DNA from: JAABRU01 sp041390465
GTDB lineage: Bacteria; Desulfobacterota; Desulfobacteria; Desulfobacterales; Desulfococcaceae
Direction: 5' to 3'
Assembly (NCBI GenBank): GCA_041390465.1
Contig: JAWKPW010000001.1
Span: 1-64,000 of the forward strand
DNA length: 64,000 nt
The notes below the pieces were generated by a model. It did not search any database and had not been told where the DNA came from. It saw nothing but the letters and a program-made list of their open reading frames with translations. The translations under genes were made by a program, and so were the position numbers. This document shows positions 1 to 9,149 of the stretch, in pieces. How positions within the stretch are numbered: position 1 is the stretch's first letter; the number at the start of each line of letters is the position of its first letter.

Positions 1-40
1 TTTTTTTGAAGAAAACAGAGAATTGATTATGGGGAGATAT

Positions 41-631
41 ATGGCAACTGTAAACAAAATAAAAGCAATTCTGTGCCTGATCCTTGTTCTTGGCATTCCG
101 GGCTGTTTATGGGGCGCATCCTGGCCGCCCCAGCCTTTTATTATTGCCGGAACCCTGAAAATAAACGGGATTCGGGGCAGCCATGATGATGGCAGCACGT
201 ATATTGTTATCGCGACGGATGAGGATTTGATGCCTTTTTCTCCCGCGGCAGAAGACAGGGACGGTTTGCGGGAAGAGTATGACAGTTACCATATTTCCAT
301 TCCGATTTGGCAGGAAACCAGCCAGCCGGACGGCGCTGTTCCCGGTGAAACTGCAATTCTTCACGTGTACAAAAACGGAAGCAAGCTTCTGGTGACATCT
401 CCATCGGGCGGCAGAATCACTGTGGGAAATTCCGGAGAAATGCTGGAGGTGAACCTTGAAGCCATGACAGGCCCGTCTTCAGGAACCTGCTATTCGGAAG
501 AAGAGGTAAACGCGGCTGTAAAAGATGCGGTCAAAAAATGGGATGTGGGCGAAGACGGCATAATTGGGCTGCCGGAAGCCATACGGGCCCTGCAGACAGT
601 TTCAGGAATCCGGACTGCGCCCTCTGATTAA
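41..631 (+). CDS. Exported protein with C-terminal dockerin/EF-hand-like tag
   Basis: A hydrophobic stretch near the N-terminus ending in GCLWGA looks like a signal peptide, so export is likely. The middle of the roughly 196-residue protein matches no family I recognise. The last 30 residues hold an acidic loop followed by IGLPEAIRALQTVSGIR, almost the same as the end of the secreted protein at 6908-8476. I start at the ATG at 41 because GGGGAG sits four bases upstream; in-frame TTG 23 and ATG 29 lack such a site. A strong terminator follows 46 bases after the stop, so it is probably the last gene of its transcript. The tag resembles half a calcium-binding dockerin, which is inference. Function unknown. 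Confidence 0.7.
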   Translation: MATVNKIKAILCLILVLGIPGCLWGASWPPQPFIIAGTLKINGIRGSHDDGSTYIVIATDEDLMPFSPAAEDRDGLREEYDSYHISIPIWQETSQPDGAVPGETAILHVYKNGSKLLVTSPSGGRITVGNSGEMLEVNLEAMTGPSSGTCYSEEEVNAAVKDAVKKWDVGEDGIIGLPEAIRALQTVSGIRTAPSD

Positions 632-1219
632 CATTTTTGAACTTTATCCAAACAAATCCCACCATACCGTATTTCAGGGCAATGTCTGCGGACATTGCCT
701 TTTTGCTTTCCCCGGGTTCCTGCCGGGATATATTCGATAGTGGGGCAAACCGGCAGACAATGTCATCCCTTCCGGGATTCTGACTGTTTTTTCGGATATT
801 TTTCTATAATATCATTCCCTGCGGATTTTTTCCGTTCCGGTGTCATACCCGGATTGACCGATTTGAGCCTCTGCCGGTAAAACAAAGCACTGCTCTCATC
901 CTTTTGCACAGATAACTTCGGTCGGCAATCTGCGTGTCACATCCTGCATTATGGAAGTGCATAAGCAGAACAGCCTCCGAAACCTGAAATAATGTGCCCT
1001 CCTGCCGTTTTTGTTTGACTCCCCCGGAATATTTCATATACTTGCACATCAGAATCTGCTGTCCTTTTTTCTCTTTTGGCAGTGGGGCAAATCCTTCGGC
1101 TGTATGAATATGAAAACATATCTTTTTGATATGCCATCATGTTCCGTTCCGGAGAAAATTATCCGCAACCCTTTTGTCCTGCGGCTTTCCTCTTATTTAT
1201 TGCTGAAAGGTGACTGTGC
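632..1219. other. Intergenic region
   Basis: Apart from the terminator at 678-704 I see no supported gene here. The short open frames lack ribosome binding sites and family resemblance. The promoter of the RCK/antiporter operon should lie in the right half, but no convincing -35/-10 pair stands out. Confidence 0.6.
678..704 (+). terminator. Rho-independent terminator
   Basis: A perfect 9-bp stem (GGCAATGTC pairing with GACATTGCC) closes a TGCG tetraloop and is followed directly by five T. It lies just downstream of the gene ending at 631. Confidence 0.85.
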
Positions 1220-2635
1220 ATGAATGTTCTGATCTGCGGAGCCGGCCGATACACCCGGCATCTTCTGGAACGTCTGGGCGAACGCTGGAGGATTACGCTG
1301 GTTGATCTTTCCGAAGAACTCCTGAGAAGCCTGGTTCCCAAACACCAGACCCTTGTCAAAATTCTGACCGGAGATGCCTCCAGCCCGGTCATTCTGGAAA
1401 GTGCCGGTGTGGATTCCGCAGATTATGTCCTTGCCCTGACGGACAATGACAAAGTCAATCTGGCTGTTGCGGGATTTGCACGGAAGAAAGGGAACAGGCA
1501 TATTCTTTCCCTTGTGCATGACTTTGCGTTCCTGGAAAAATTCCGGGAACTGGATGTCCATACCCTTTTCCCCGGCAATATGGTGGGCGGTTTTCTGTAT
1601 CACTGGCTGCAGGACCCGCGCATCCATGTCTTCCCTGTGGCACAGGGGCATGGGGAAATGGTGGAATTCGAAGTGACACGGGACAACTGGGTGATTGGGA
1701 TGCCGGTCAGCGCAATGGAAAATCCGGAATGGCGTCTGGCCGGTTTCTTCCGGAACACAGAAATGATCATACCGGAACCGGAGCAGATCATCCGGGAGGG
1801 AGATCGGCTCATTCTTCTTGGCAAACGGAATTTCTTCCGCTCTGTCTGCTCCGTGCTGACCTGCGAGCATATGCCTTTTCCCATGGCCTGGGGGCGTTCC
1901 GCCCTGATTGTCTTAAACGGGGAACATGAGAAGGATATAAAAAAACATGTGGATGAAGCCATGTATCTTGTTCGCAACAGCCGCGTCAGTCATGTCAGTG
2001 TTCTGTATCATGAAAGCCTTCCGGATACGGCAGAAGTTCTCAGTCAGTGGACAGGCCGCCATGAAATCCGGCTGCACAGGACAGACAAAAAAATGGCCGG
2101 TGAAATCGGCACGGTCTGCCGGAAGGAAAATGCGGGAATTGTGATTATCCGGCCCCTGGAAAAATCCTTTCTGAAATCCCTGACCCGCCCTGAAACCATT
2201 GCCCTGGCACATGAACTCCCCTGTCCCATGCTGATTGCGCGGCAGACCTTTCCCTATGAGCGGATTCTCGTACCCTTCAGCAATACCTCCATGTCCGAAC
2301 GGGCGCTGAAAACGGCTGTTGATCTGTCCGGACTTTTCAATGCGGCTGTGGATGCGGCTGTGGTGGAAGAGCCGGAATTCATCCACAGCAAAGAGAGGAA
2401 GCCGGTTGCGGATCTGCTCAGGCGGGTGCGGGAACTGAGCCATATTCACAAAATAAACATCGGCGAGATTGTGCGTCAGGGAAATCCGGTAAAGGAACTT
2501 ACAGAACTGGCCGCAGATTATCAGTTGATGATTGTGGGCAGCACTTCCAGTGAAAAGGAATTTCTTACCCCCCATGTGGGCGAACTGCTTACAGAGCGGT
2601 CTCCCTGCTCTGTGCTGGTGATTGCCGCAGACTGA
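1220..2635 (+). CDS. RCK (TrkA-type) NAD-binding regulator with UspA-like domains
   Basis: The N-terminus carries a Rossmann dinucleotide motif (CGAGRYTRHLL, residues 6-16) and a TrkA-N fold to about residue 115. A RCK-C ligand domain follows to about 210. From about 345 to the end is a UspA-like domain, with a weaker copy possible at 215-340. RCK proteins gate potassium channels and antiporters in response to NAD(H) or nucleotides at the inner face of the membrane. The next gene starts 15 bases downstream and encodes a Kef-type antiporter, so this is most likely its soluble regulatory subunit, separate rather than fused as in KefC. AAAGGTGA upstream of the ATG supports the start. The UspA tail may add stress or ATP sensing (inference). 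Confidence 0.85.
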   Translation: MNVLICGAGRYTRHLLERLGERWRITLVDLSEELLRSLVPKHQTLVKILTGDASSPVILESAGVDSADYVLALTDNDKVNLAVAGFARKKGNRHILSLVHDFAFLEKFRELDVHTLFPGNMVGGFLYHWLQDPRIHVFPVAQGHGEMVEFEVTRDNWVIGMPVSAMENPEWRLAGFFRNTEMIIPEPEQIIREGDRLILLGKRNFFRSVCSVLTCEHMPFPMAWGRSALIVLNGEHEKDIKKHVDEAMYLVRNSRVSHVSVLYHESLPDTAEVLSQWTGRHEIRLHRTDKKMAGEIGTVCRKENAGIVIIRPLEKSFLKSLTRPETIALAHELPCPMLIARQTFPYERILVPFSNTSMSERALKTAVDLSGLFNAAVDAAVVEEPEFIHSKERKPVADLLRRVRELSHIHKINIGEIVRQGNPVKELTELAADYQLMIVGSTSSEKEFLTPHVGELLTERSPCSVLVIAAD

Positions 2636-2650
2636 TCAGAGGAGAGACAG

Positions 2651-3826
2651 ATGAATCCTGACCGGCAGTACACACTGCTTCTTGTTTCCATGGCGCTGCC
2701 TGTTCTGCCCGGCATCAGCAGGCTGCTCCGGATTCCGGCGGTGGTGGCCGAAATCCTTTTTGGCATCATTATCGGGAAAAGCGTTCTTCAGCTTGATGTC
2801 AGCGGAGACTGGCTGCCCTTTCTGGCGGATCTGGGCTTTCTGCTGCTGATGTTCCGTGCGGGAATGGAGATTGATTTCCGCATCCTGGGACGGCAGAGCC
2901 GCGGACAGATTGCCTTTCAGTTCCTCTTTTTTCTGCTGACCATCACTCTGTCCTATCTGGCAGCCCTGCTGCTGGACTGCGGTGTGTTCATGGCTCTGGT
3001 GCTGTCTACCACTTCCCTGGGACTGGTCATGCCCACGCTCAAGGAATCCGGACTCAGCAGAACGGATCTGGGGCAGAGCATTCTGATAGCTGCCACCTTG
3101 GCCGATTTTCTCACCCTTTTCGGCATCACCTTTTATATTCTGTATGTGCACAACGGTTTTGGGCTGGAATTCTTCCGTCCCTTTCCCCTGTTTATCGGAT
3201 TCGGTGTTCTTCTGCGCCTGGGAAGGGTCTGGGCATGGTGGCATCCGAAGCAGGCTGAAAAAATTCTGGGACTGCGGGAAGACGCGCAGGAAATCGGTGT
3301 CCGGCTCTCCATCGCCCTGCTTTTCCTGTTTGTGGGGCTGTCGGAGCTGGTTCATCTGGAACCGGTGCTGGGCGCGTTTATGGGCGGAAGCCTGCTTTCC
3401 TATGTGTTCCGGGAAAAAGATCTGCTGGAAAACAAACTCTCTGCCCTGGGATTCGGTTTCTTCATCCCCTTTTTTTTCATCCATGTGGGAATGCAGTTTG
3501 ATCTTTCCAATATCCTCCGGCCCGGGCAGATGCTTTTTACCCTGAAACTGCTGGGCTTTGCGCTGGCTGTGAAAATGATACCGGCTTTTCTGCTGCTGGT
3601 GCAGGGAAAAAAGCTCGTGCAGGTTTTTCAGACCGGTTTTCTGCTCTCCTCCCGCCTCAGTCTTATCATCGCAGCGGCAGCCATCGGGGTGCAGAACGGA
3701 TTCATTTCCAAAGATATGAAAGACACAATTGTATTTCTTGCCCTGTTCACCTGTTTTCTTGGCCCCACTCTGTTTGCAGTGATTACAGGTACAGGGAGCA
3801 GGCCGGAAAAAGGATCAGGACAATAA
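2651..3826 (+). CDS. Kef-type (CPA2) cation:proton antiporter
   Basis: The 391-residue protein is hydrophobic throughout, with about eleven to twelve membrane segments and the opening PAVVAEILFGIIIGKSVL typical of the CPA2 Na+/H+ exchanger fold. Length matches the membrane domain of KefB/KefC without the C-terminal RCK part, which the preceding gene supplies. AGGAGAGACAG precedes the ATG. Expected role: monovalent cation (K+ or Na+) efflux coupled to proton entry, gated by the RCK partner. Ion specificity cannot be read from the sequence. The two genes form a two-component antiporter operon. Confidence 0.85.
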   Translation: MNPDRQYTLLLVSMALPVLPGISRLLRIPAVVAEILFGIIIGKSVLQLDVSGDWLPFLADLGFLLLMFRAGMEIDFRILGRQSRGQIAFQFLFFLLTITLSYLAALLLDCGVFMALVLSTTSLGLVMPTLKESGLSRTDLGQSILIAATLADFLTLFGITFYILYVHNGFGLEFFRPFPLFIGFGVLLRLGRVWAWWHPKQAEKILGLREDAQEIGVRLSIALLFLFVGLSELVHLEPVLGAFMGGSLLSYVFREKDLLENKLSALGFGFFIPFFFIHVGMQFDLSNILRPGQMLFTLKLLGFALAVKMIPAFLLLVQGKKLVQVFQTGFLLSSRLSLIIAAAAIGVQNGFISKDMKDTIVFLALFTCFLGPTLFAVITGTGSRPEKGSGQ

Positions 3827-3995
3827 TGAAAACCTTTCAGCACCGGGCAGTTGAGGAGGAAAGAGGAATTTGTCTTGTCCGCCGACCTGCAATTGTTTGG
3901 CAATGAGCTCATTTATGACTGACAACTGATGTGTCCGACAAAATTGAACGTTGACAATTTTTCCGCCCTGCTCCTGATTCCGGAAATTCCCTCGC

Positions 3996-4163
3996 ATCCC
4001 AATTCCTCATTGAAGTTATACTTTGCCGAAAACAATCTCTGTGGAAGGCAATAGCGGGTCTCTTCCGAATTTTCTGCAGTGCTGAAAGGCTGCTGTGACC
4101 TTTGTGCCCTCTTTGTGTCCTTTGCGGTTAAAAAAAAGCATGGTTTCAATGGAGAATTGGTAT
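3996..4163. repeat. MITE-like repeat, copy A (degenerate left end)
   Basis: The right end (4140-4163) is a 24-base sequence starting ATGGTTTCAATGG and ending GGTAT. The left end (3996-4018, ATCCCAATTCCTC then ATTGAAG) is its degraded inverted copy. The interior carries GTGTCCTTTGCGGT followed by an A-run, as in the copy at 55238-55363. The right end abuts the stop codon of the minus-strand gene at 4163. No transposase is inside, so a non-autonomous element is inferred. Confidence 0.6.
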
Positions 4164-6394
4164 CAGTCCTGAACTTCCGCTCCTCCGGAACCCTCTGATG
4201 CCACTTCGATTTCTGTGCGTTTCTGATAAATTTCAAACAGTTTCCATCGGACTACGGGAATTTTCAGCAGCATCTGCCCCGGAATCCGATACACTTCTGT
4301 ATCTTCCACTGCACGTATCCGGTATCCCACAGTTTTTTGGAACAGAACACATTCCTCTCCGAAAAAGTGAGCCGGATAGAGGATTTCCACAACATTTTTT
4401 TCCACATATTTTTCCAGTTTTCCGGATTTGACAATGAAAATATCTGAATACACGGCCTGGGGCAGTTCCTGTCCCTGTGCGTAATGCTGGGATTTCATGG
4501 CTTTGGCCAGACTGTTCTGGGTGGGATAGGACACCACCTCGCCCAGAAGCCAGGTCTGCTGCAGAAACTCCCGGTTTTTCTGGAGACGCTTGATATCCTC
4601 ATACAGATTGTTGCGCATGACAAACTGGAAATACAGGGTGCGGGGAATGCGCAGGGCCTGAACAAAATTGGAGGCCCGGCAGGTTCCGGCTGAAGGAATC
4701 CCTTCCAGTGCCGACATTTCCCCCACCAGCGCGCCTGCGGACAGGATATTGTGCATACCGGTTTCCGACTGAATCCGTTCCACATTGCCGGTAAGAATCA
4801 GATAGATCTCATCGGCAACCAGCCCGTCTTTGAGAAGAATGGAATGGGGATTGAAAGTGACCAGATTGTTGTTGAGCAGAATTCTGAGGTCATGTATGGG
4901 AGCCAGGGGAAAATAGGCCTGCAGAAATTCCAGAGCGAAAAGGTGAAGATAGTTCTGGGAAGTGGGAATCAGCACATCCACCATGCCAAAGGGTGCACCT
5001 GAGCCGATTTCTTTCTGCTCATTGCTGAGTTCCGAGGAGGTGTGCGACAGGATGATTTTGTCCGAAGGATCATTTTTGAAATCCTTTGCATCCCCGTGAA
5101 TCAGGCCGCCGCCCACGTCCAGTTTTTTGATATGAAAACGGCTCAGATAGATTTCTTTGACTTTTTCAAAATATTCCGGTGAGATGCCAATGGCAGAATT
5201 GTCTGTGGTGACAAAGGTGCTGAGAACATCCAAAGACACAATGTCGGCAAAATGGGCATAGGTGCGGTACCCGTCCTCCCACAGGGTGCGGAACATGAGA
5301 ATGCTGGTTTCCACCGGATGGGGGGAAAAAACCGGTTTGACTTCCAGACCGTTGATGTCATTCCAGGTGTCAAAGTTCAGATCATGCACCTCAAAATACT
5401 CAAAAAGATTGGATTCGCTCATGGACATCAGCGCGGAAAGTTTTCTTGCCACAGAAGCCCGCACAAGGGGGGTGGCAAAATATTTGATGCGATGATCCGA
5501 GCGCATGAGCATGGTGAATCCCGCAAAATGATCATCATGCGCGTGGGTGTGAAAAATGCCTTCAATCTCATTGACCCCGATGCCCAAGGCCCGCAGACTG
5601 TAAAGCACATTGGGACCTGCATCAATCAGATAAATCTTGCCCTGAAACATCAGAATGCTGGACATGCAGGGATGGTTGATATTCCATCCATCGCCCTCAC
5701 CGGAATGAATCACGGCAAAATATTCCCGGTTGATATGATGAAATCCCAGAGGATAGGGAGGTTCATAGTTTTTGTGGGGAGCAAGATTGAGATCCACAGT
5801 GACGGTTTCACCCTGATAGCGGAATTCGAATACATTCAGACGGATACGGCGAATCCAGACGCCGCTGCGGATTTCCACCGGGGAATTTTCCACAATCCGG
5901 GTGTCCAGAAGCTCTTCTGCGGGACTGATCCGTCCAAAGGCAAATTTGAGTTTGAGACGCATCATTTCATGGGCCTGTTCCGGTGAGATGCCGGTGCTCA
6001 TAATCTCCTCTTCGGAAACCAGTCCGTAATTTCCCCGGTAGATGTAGCCAATCTGGGCTTCCACCTGTTCTGCCAGACCGATGAGCATGGGTTTGACACC
6101 CGTGTTGTTGGGATGGCTGGGCAGAATCATGCCCTGGCGGTACAGCATCTGCAGGACGGGAAATTCCGCGAGATTGGCAAAACTGCCGTTCTGCACCAAA
6201 ATATCCGAGAGCAGTACCGCATTGGGGCCGGTTTCATACCTTACCCCCTCTTTTTCTTTGGGGATAATCAGGCCCCGTTTCATGAGATGTTTGACGCTGT
6301 CAGCAGGACATCCGCACTGCACCCACAGTCCTGCTTCAGGGATTTCAATCAGATACAGACCGTCTGCAACCCAGTATTTTGTTATTTTGGCCAT
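4163..6394 (-). CDS. Metallo-beta-lactamase-fold hydrolase with C-terminal cNMP-binding domains
   Basis: The 743-residue protein has three parts: an N-terminal region of about 220 residues of unknown type, a metallo-beta-lactamase domain with the metal motif HTHAHDDH (about residues 282-289), and two cyclic-nucleotide-binding folds at roughly 500-610 and 630-735. This suggests a metal-dependent hydrolase or sensor switched by a cyclic nucleotide; the substrate is unknown. I start at 6394 (MAKITKYW) because AGGTGA lies five bases upstream and the first 23 residues of the longer frame look non-coding. It stands alone on the minus strand. Its 3' end meets the repeat at 3996-4163. Confidence 0.75.
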   Translation of the reverse strand: MAKITKYWVADGLYLIEIPEAGLWVQCGCPADSVKHLMKRGLIIPKEKEGVRYETGPNAVLLSDILVQNGSFANLAEFPVLQMLYRQGMILPSHPNNTGVKPMLIGLAEQVEAQIGYIYRGNYGLVSEEEIMSTGISPEQAHEMMRLKLKFAFGRISPAEELLDTRIVENSPVEIRSGVWIRRIRLNVFEFRYQGETVTVDLNLAPHKNYEPPYPLGFHHINREYFAVIHSGEGDGWNINHPCMSSILMFQGKIYLIDAGPNVLYSLRALGIGVNEIEGIFHTHAHDDHFAGFTMLMRSDHRIKYFATPLVRASVARKLSALMSMSESNLFEYFEVHDLNFDTWNDINGLEVKPVFSPHPVETSILMFRTLWEDGYRTYAHFADIVSLDVLSTFVTTDNSAIGISPEYFEKVKEIYLSRFHIKKLDVGGGLIHGDAKDFKNDPSDKIILSHTSSELSNEQKEIGSGAPFGMVDVLIPTSQNYLHLFALEFLQAYFPLAPIHDLRILLNNNLVTFNPHSILLKDGLVADEIYLILTGNVERIQSETGMHNILSAGALVGEMSALEGIPSAGTCRASNFVQALRIPRTLYFQFVMRNNLYEDIKRLQKNREFLQQTWLLGEVVSYPTQNSLAKAMKSQHYAQGQELPQAVYSDIFIVKSGKLEKYVEKNVVEILYPAHFFGEECVLFQKTVGYRIRAVEDTEVYRIPGQMLLKIPVVRWKLFEIYQKRTEIEVASEGSGGAEVQD

Positions 6395-6803
6395 TATATC
6401 ACCTATCGTGTGCCGGTTACTGTTGGCGTTGTTCGGAGCGGAAGTGAATACCCAATAATTCAATACCTAATATGGATACAGGGAAATATCAAGACATAAT
6501 TGCAGTATTCCTGTTAACCGGCAGATTTTTCGTGCAGACTGCCCCATGCTTTTCCGGTCTGCGGATGTTGACAATCGGGATTAAATCCTTATTTTATTTA
6601 TATTAATCACTGATGTTGTGCAATTCCGTCACTCCGGGGAAAGCGGGGGACCGGAACTCTTTGAAAATACGGAATCCCGGCTTTTTCCGGAATGAGGGCC
6701 AACGGGAATAATTTCCTGATTTTTAAAAAGATTGTCTTGCGCAATATCAGTTAATCATGGTTGCCGTATGTCTGCCTGTTTGGAAGCAAAACAGGGAGGA
6801 GCC

Positions 6804-6830
6804 ATGAAAAGGTGTTATCCAAATCTGTGA
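6804..6830 (+). CDS. Possible 8-codon leader peptide (MKRCYPNL)
   Basis: An ATG preceded by AGGGAGGAGCC opens an eight-codon frame that ends in TGA five bases before a strong terminator. A small hairpin (CCTGTTT pairing with AAACAGG) sits just upstream. This layout resembles attenuation leaders, with the regulated gene starting 35 bases after the terminator T-run. No codon run points to one amino acid. It could also be chance, or the end of a small RNA. Confidence 0.35.
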   Translation: MKRCYPNL

Positions 6831-6834
6831 TTAA

Positions 6835-6872
6835 AACCTCCGGGGATCACGCGTGTCCCCGGAGGTTTTTTT
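6835..6872 (+). terminator. Rho-independent terminator, possible attenuator
   Basis: A 12-bp perfect stem (AACCTCCGGGGA pairing with TCCCCGGAGGTT) with a 9-base loop runs into seven T. It lies between a short leader frame and the gene at 6908. The CCTCC of its left arm could also pair with that gene's GGAGG ribosome binding site. Confidence 0.85.
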
Positions 6873-6907
6873 GTTTATTTTCTCAACTCTGAAAAGGAGG
6901 TGCTGCC

Positions 6908-8476
6908 ATGAAGAACAGATTACAGCAGATTGTTTCTGCACTGATGTTTGTGCTCATCCTGCTCGGAAATCCCTTACCGGTGTTTCCGGGCCCATTTTTT
7001 CAGATGGATTCCCATGAGGAATGGATATGGGCCCTGAGTCCAAACAATCAGGAAGACCCGATGATCCGGCCTCTTGGCACGGAGGAATGGGAAAAATATA
7101 TGATGCAGTGCCGGGAATTTCAGCAAGAAGGAGAACCCTATCCTGACACAGCATTTATGCCGGCTGAACTGTCTGTCTGGCCCGGTGAACCCGGAACGCC
7201 TTTCAGTGATGCAGGAATTTTCATGTTCTGGGGTGAAAAAGAGCTTCCTGCGGGGAATTACGCCAGCGCATGGATGCTTGACTACCGGGTGGATCCGGAT
7301 TTGTCCAATGCCACCATCACGGTTACGGTCACGCCGCCGGGCCCGCCTTATCCTCCGATCACTGCCATATCCTTTGGCATTCAGGACATCAACGGAAACA
7401 TCCGATCCTGGTGGTGGAGTGTCCCGGCTCCCATTCCTTATAATGTCCCGACAACGGTGACAATCAATACCTCTCTGACAGGCATCACCGCAGCCAATCC
7501 GGTGGCAGGCGGTTATGCCTCCAATCCCGCGTTTGACATCACAAAATCCCAGTTCTTCCTGGCAGATGAAAACGCTGCATGGGTGGGCGGTCCTGTTTCG
7601 GTTCCGCCCTTTGGAACCAGTCTGCCCCGTTTCTGGAATTACTGGCACAATCTGAGCGTAAAACCCAATTATCCCGGAGTGTACAAGGGATATTATGTGA
7701 AATGGACCCAGCCTCCGGTGGAAATTGAAAAGAACATTATCAACGGCTGGGATGAAAAATCTCTGTACAGGGAACAGCCCATCATTGCTGATGACTGGCA
7801 ATGCAAAGATAACCGGCCCGTGACAGACATTCACTGGTGGGGTTCTTTTCTGGGATGGAATCAGACAGCCCTGCCGCCGGTGATCCCCGGCAAATTCCAT
7901 ATCGGCATATGGACTGATGTGCCTGCCGGGCCCAACGCGGAGTTCAGCCATCCGGGCGAGCTGATCTGGGAAAATTACTGTGACAGCTTTGTCTGGAATT
8001 TTGCCGGATATGACAGGGATCCCCGCGGCGAATTCAAAGATGAGGCGTGTTTCCAGTTCAATCAGTTGCTGTCTCAGGATGAGTGGTTCTTTCAGGAGCC
8101 TGATCCGACCGGCGCAGGCAGGGTGTACTGGCTGAGCATTGCCGCCATTTATGAAGACAATGCCGAGGTGAAATATCCCTGGGGATGGAAAACCCGTCCG
8201 CATTTTTTCAATGATGATGCCGTGCGGATATATAAGACTGTGAATCCGGACGGAAGCATCTGGCCGAACCAGCTTCAAATCGGAGCCAAATGGCTGGAAG
8301 GACAGCCCATTGAATGGGAAGGCGTGTCCTGGGATATGGCCTTTGAACTGACCACCAATGCGCCTGATCCCAATGAACCGCCTGATCTCCCCGGAGACTT
8401 TGACGGAGATTCCAAAATCGGCCTGGGAGATGCCATTGGCATACTGCAGACCGTGTCCGGCATTCGCAGCAAATGA
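6908..8476 (+). CDS. Secreted protein with C-terminal dockerin/EF-hand-like tag
   Basis: A signal peptide (residues 1-28, ending near PVFPG) and an aromatic-rich body with few cysteines indicate an exported protein of 522 residues. The central part (about 270-430), including ADDWQCKDNRPVTDIHWWG, resembles an uncharacterised domain recurrent in secreted proteins of deltaproteobacteria and planctomycetes; this is from memory and unverified. The end has an acidic loop DFDGDSKIGLGDAI followed by LQTVSGIRSK, shared with the protein at 41-631. AAAGGAGGT six bases before the ATG is a very strong ribosome site. The terminator just upstream suggests control by attenuation. Enzymatic activity is not evident; adhesion or surface binding is possible. 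Confidence 0.75.
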   Translation: MKNRLQQIVSALMFVLILLGNPLPVFPGPFFQMDSHEEWIWALSPNNQEDPMIRPLGTEEWEKYMMQCREFQQEGEPYPDTAFMPAELSVWPGEPGTPFSDAGIFMFWGEKELPAGNYASAWMLDYRVDPDLSNATITVTVTPPGPPYPPITAISFGIQDINGNIRSWWWSVPAPIPYNVPTTVTINTSLTGITAANPVAGGYASNPAFDITKSQFFLADENAAWVGGPVSVPPFGTSLPRFWNYWHNLSVKPNYPGVYKGYYVKWTQPPVEIEKNIINGWDEKSLYREQPIIADDWQCKDNRPVTDIHWWGSFLGWNQTALPPVIPGKFHIGIWTDVPAGPNAEFSHPGELIWENYCDSFVWNFAGYDRDPRGEFKDEACFQFNQLLSQDEWFFQEPDPTGAGRVYWLSIAAIYEDNAEVKYPWGWKTRPHFFNDDAVRIYKTVNPDGSIWPNQLQIGAKWLEGQPIEWEGVSWDMAFELTTNAPDPNEPPDLPGDFDGDSKIGLGDAIGILQTVSGIRSK

Positions 8477-8545
8477 CTGTCTGCGCATAATGATTTCTGA
8501 CAATGAATGTCCCTGTGCAATCACAGGGATCACAGTGCACAATAC

Positions 8546-8586
8546 CCAAAGACTTCCAAAGGCTCCGGCACGTTGGAAGTCTTTGG
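8546..8586. terminator. 14-bp inverted repeat, probable terminator
   Basis: CCAAAGACTTCCAA pairs perfectly with TTGGAAGTCTTTGG across a 13-base loop, about 70 bases after the secreted-protein gene. The following CTTTCG is a poor U-tract, so termination is only probable. Confidence 0.5.
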
Positions 8587-8682
8587 CTTTCGATGGCTGA
8601 TGTTTTTGTGACCTCTGCACGTTTTTTTCAAATGAACCCAATGGATTTTTAAACAGTTCACATAACTTTTCGGGCATGATGT

Positions 8683-8709
8683 TTTCCGAAAAAACCGTTT
8701 TTTCGGAAA
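8683..8709. terminator. A/T-run hairpin, possible bidirectional terminator
   Basis: TTTCCGAAAAAA pairs perfectly with TTTTTTCGGAAA around a CCG loop. T runs lie on both strands, but the stem is A/T-rich, so activity is uncertain. Confidence 0.35.
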
Positions 8710-9149
8710 GATCCGGTTTTTTGAATCCCCAAAACGACAGCGGATCAACTCTGCTCCGCCCTGCCACAACGCAAAGCCGGCATGTTCTGTGGCATTCCAT
8801 GTGGGAAAAATCAAAAAGCAGAGGATTTGACAAAATTTCCGCTGCGCCCGGCGCTGTCCGGAGCATGGCGCGGAATTTTCCGAAATTCAGGTGCATCCTA
8901 TTCAGGTGCATCCTGCGCAAACTGTCACCTGCCTTTGACATTGAACAAAAGACTTGTTAAAATAAGTCCATTCTGCATAAGCACAGGCAAGGCGGACAGT
9001 TTCTTTGCGCAGACGCGGCGATTTTTTGTGTCTTTGCTCTGCTGTGCTGTAATGCATTTGGAAAAAAACAAAGACTGACAAAAAATGCTTTTCAGACAGT
9101 TCGCACAACAGCAAAACCCAACCGAAAATCCGGAAAAGGAAGGTGTTTT

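Larger units (their letters stand above)
6395..6907. other. Intergenic region with candidate leader
   Basis: Upstream regions of two divergent genes. An AT-rich tract (about 6585-6610) could hold promoters. Around 6635-6710 GC-rich segments could fold, but I could not match them to a known riboswitch. The right end holds a short reading frame and a terminator, listed separately. Confidence 0.5.
8477..9149. other. Intergenic region with three hairpins
   Basis: No gene is supported. It contains an 8-bp hairpin at 8510-8529, a 14-bp inverted repeat at 8546-8586, a 12-bp A/T-run hairpin at 8683-8709, and a tandem 12-base repeat (GGTGCATCCT core) near 8889-8915. The right end is the upstream region of cysE. 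Confidence 0.6.

Noticed and set aside
1011..1223. 70-codon frame before the RCK gene
   Set aside because: No ribosome site, composition unlike protein, and it overlaps the well-supported start at 1220.
3840..3925. Short frame after GAGGAGGAAAGAGGA downstream of the antiporter
   Set aside because: The ribosome-site-like stretch is followed only by a few codons starting with TTG and no recognisable product.
6635..6720. Possible riboswitch upstream of the secreted protein gene
   Set aside because: GC-rich pieces can pair, but I could not match the core of any cyclic-di-GMP, cobalamin, SAM or cyclic-di-AMP riboswitch.
6974..8941. 655-codon open frame antisense to the secreted protein
   Set aside because: The plus-strand gene has a signal peptide, strong ribosome site and C-terminal tag; the antisense frame has none.
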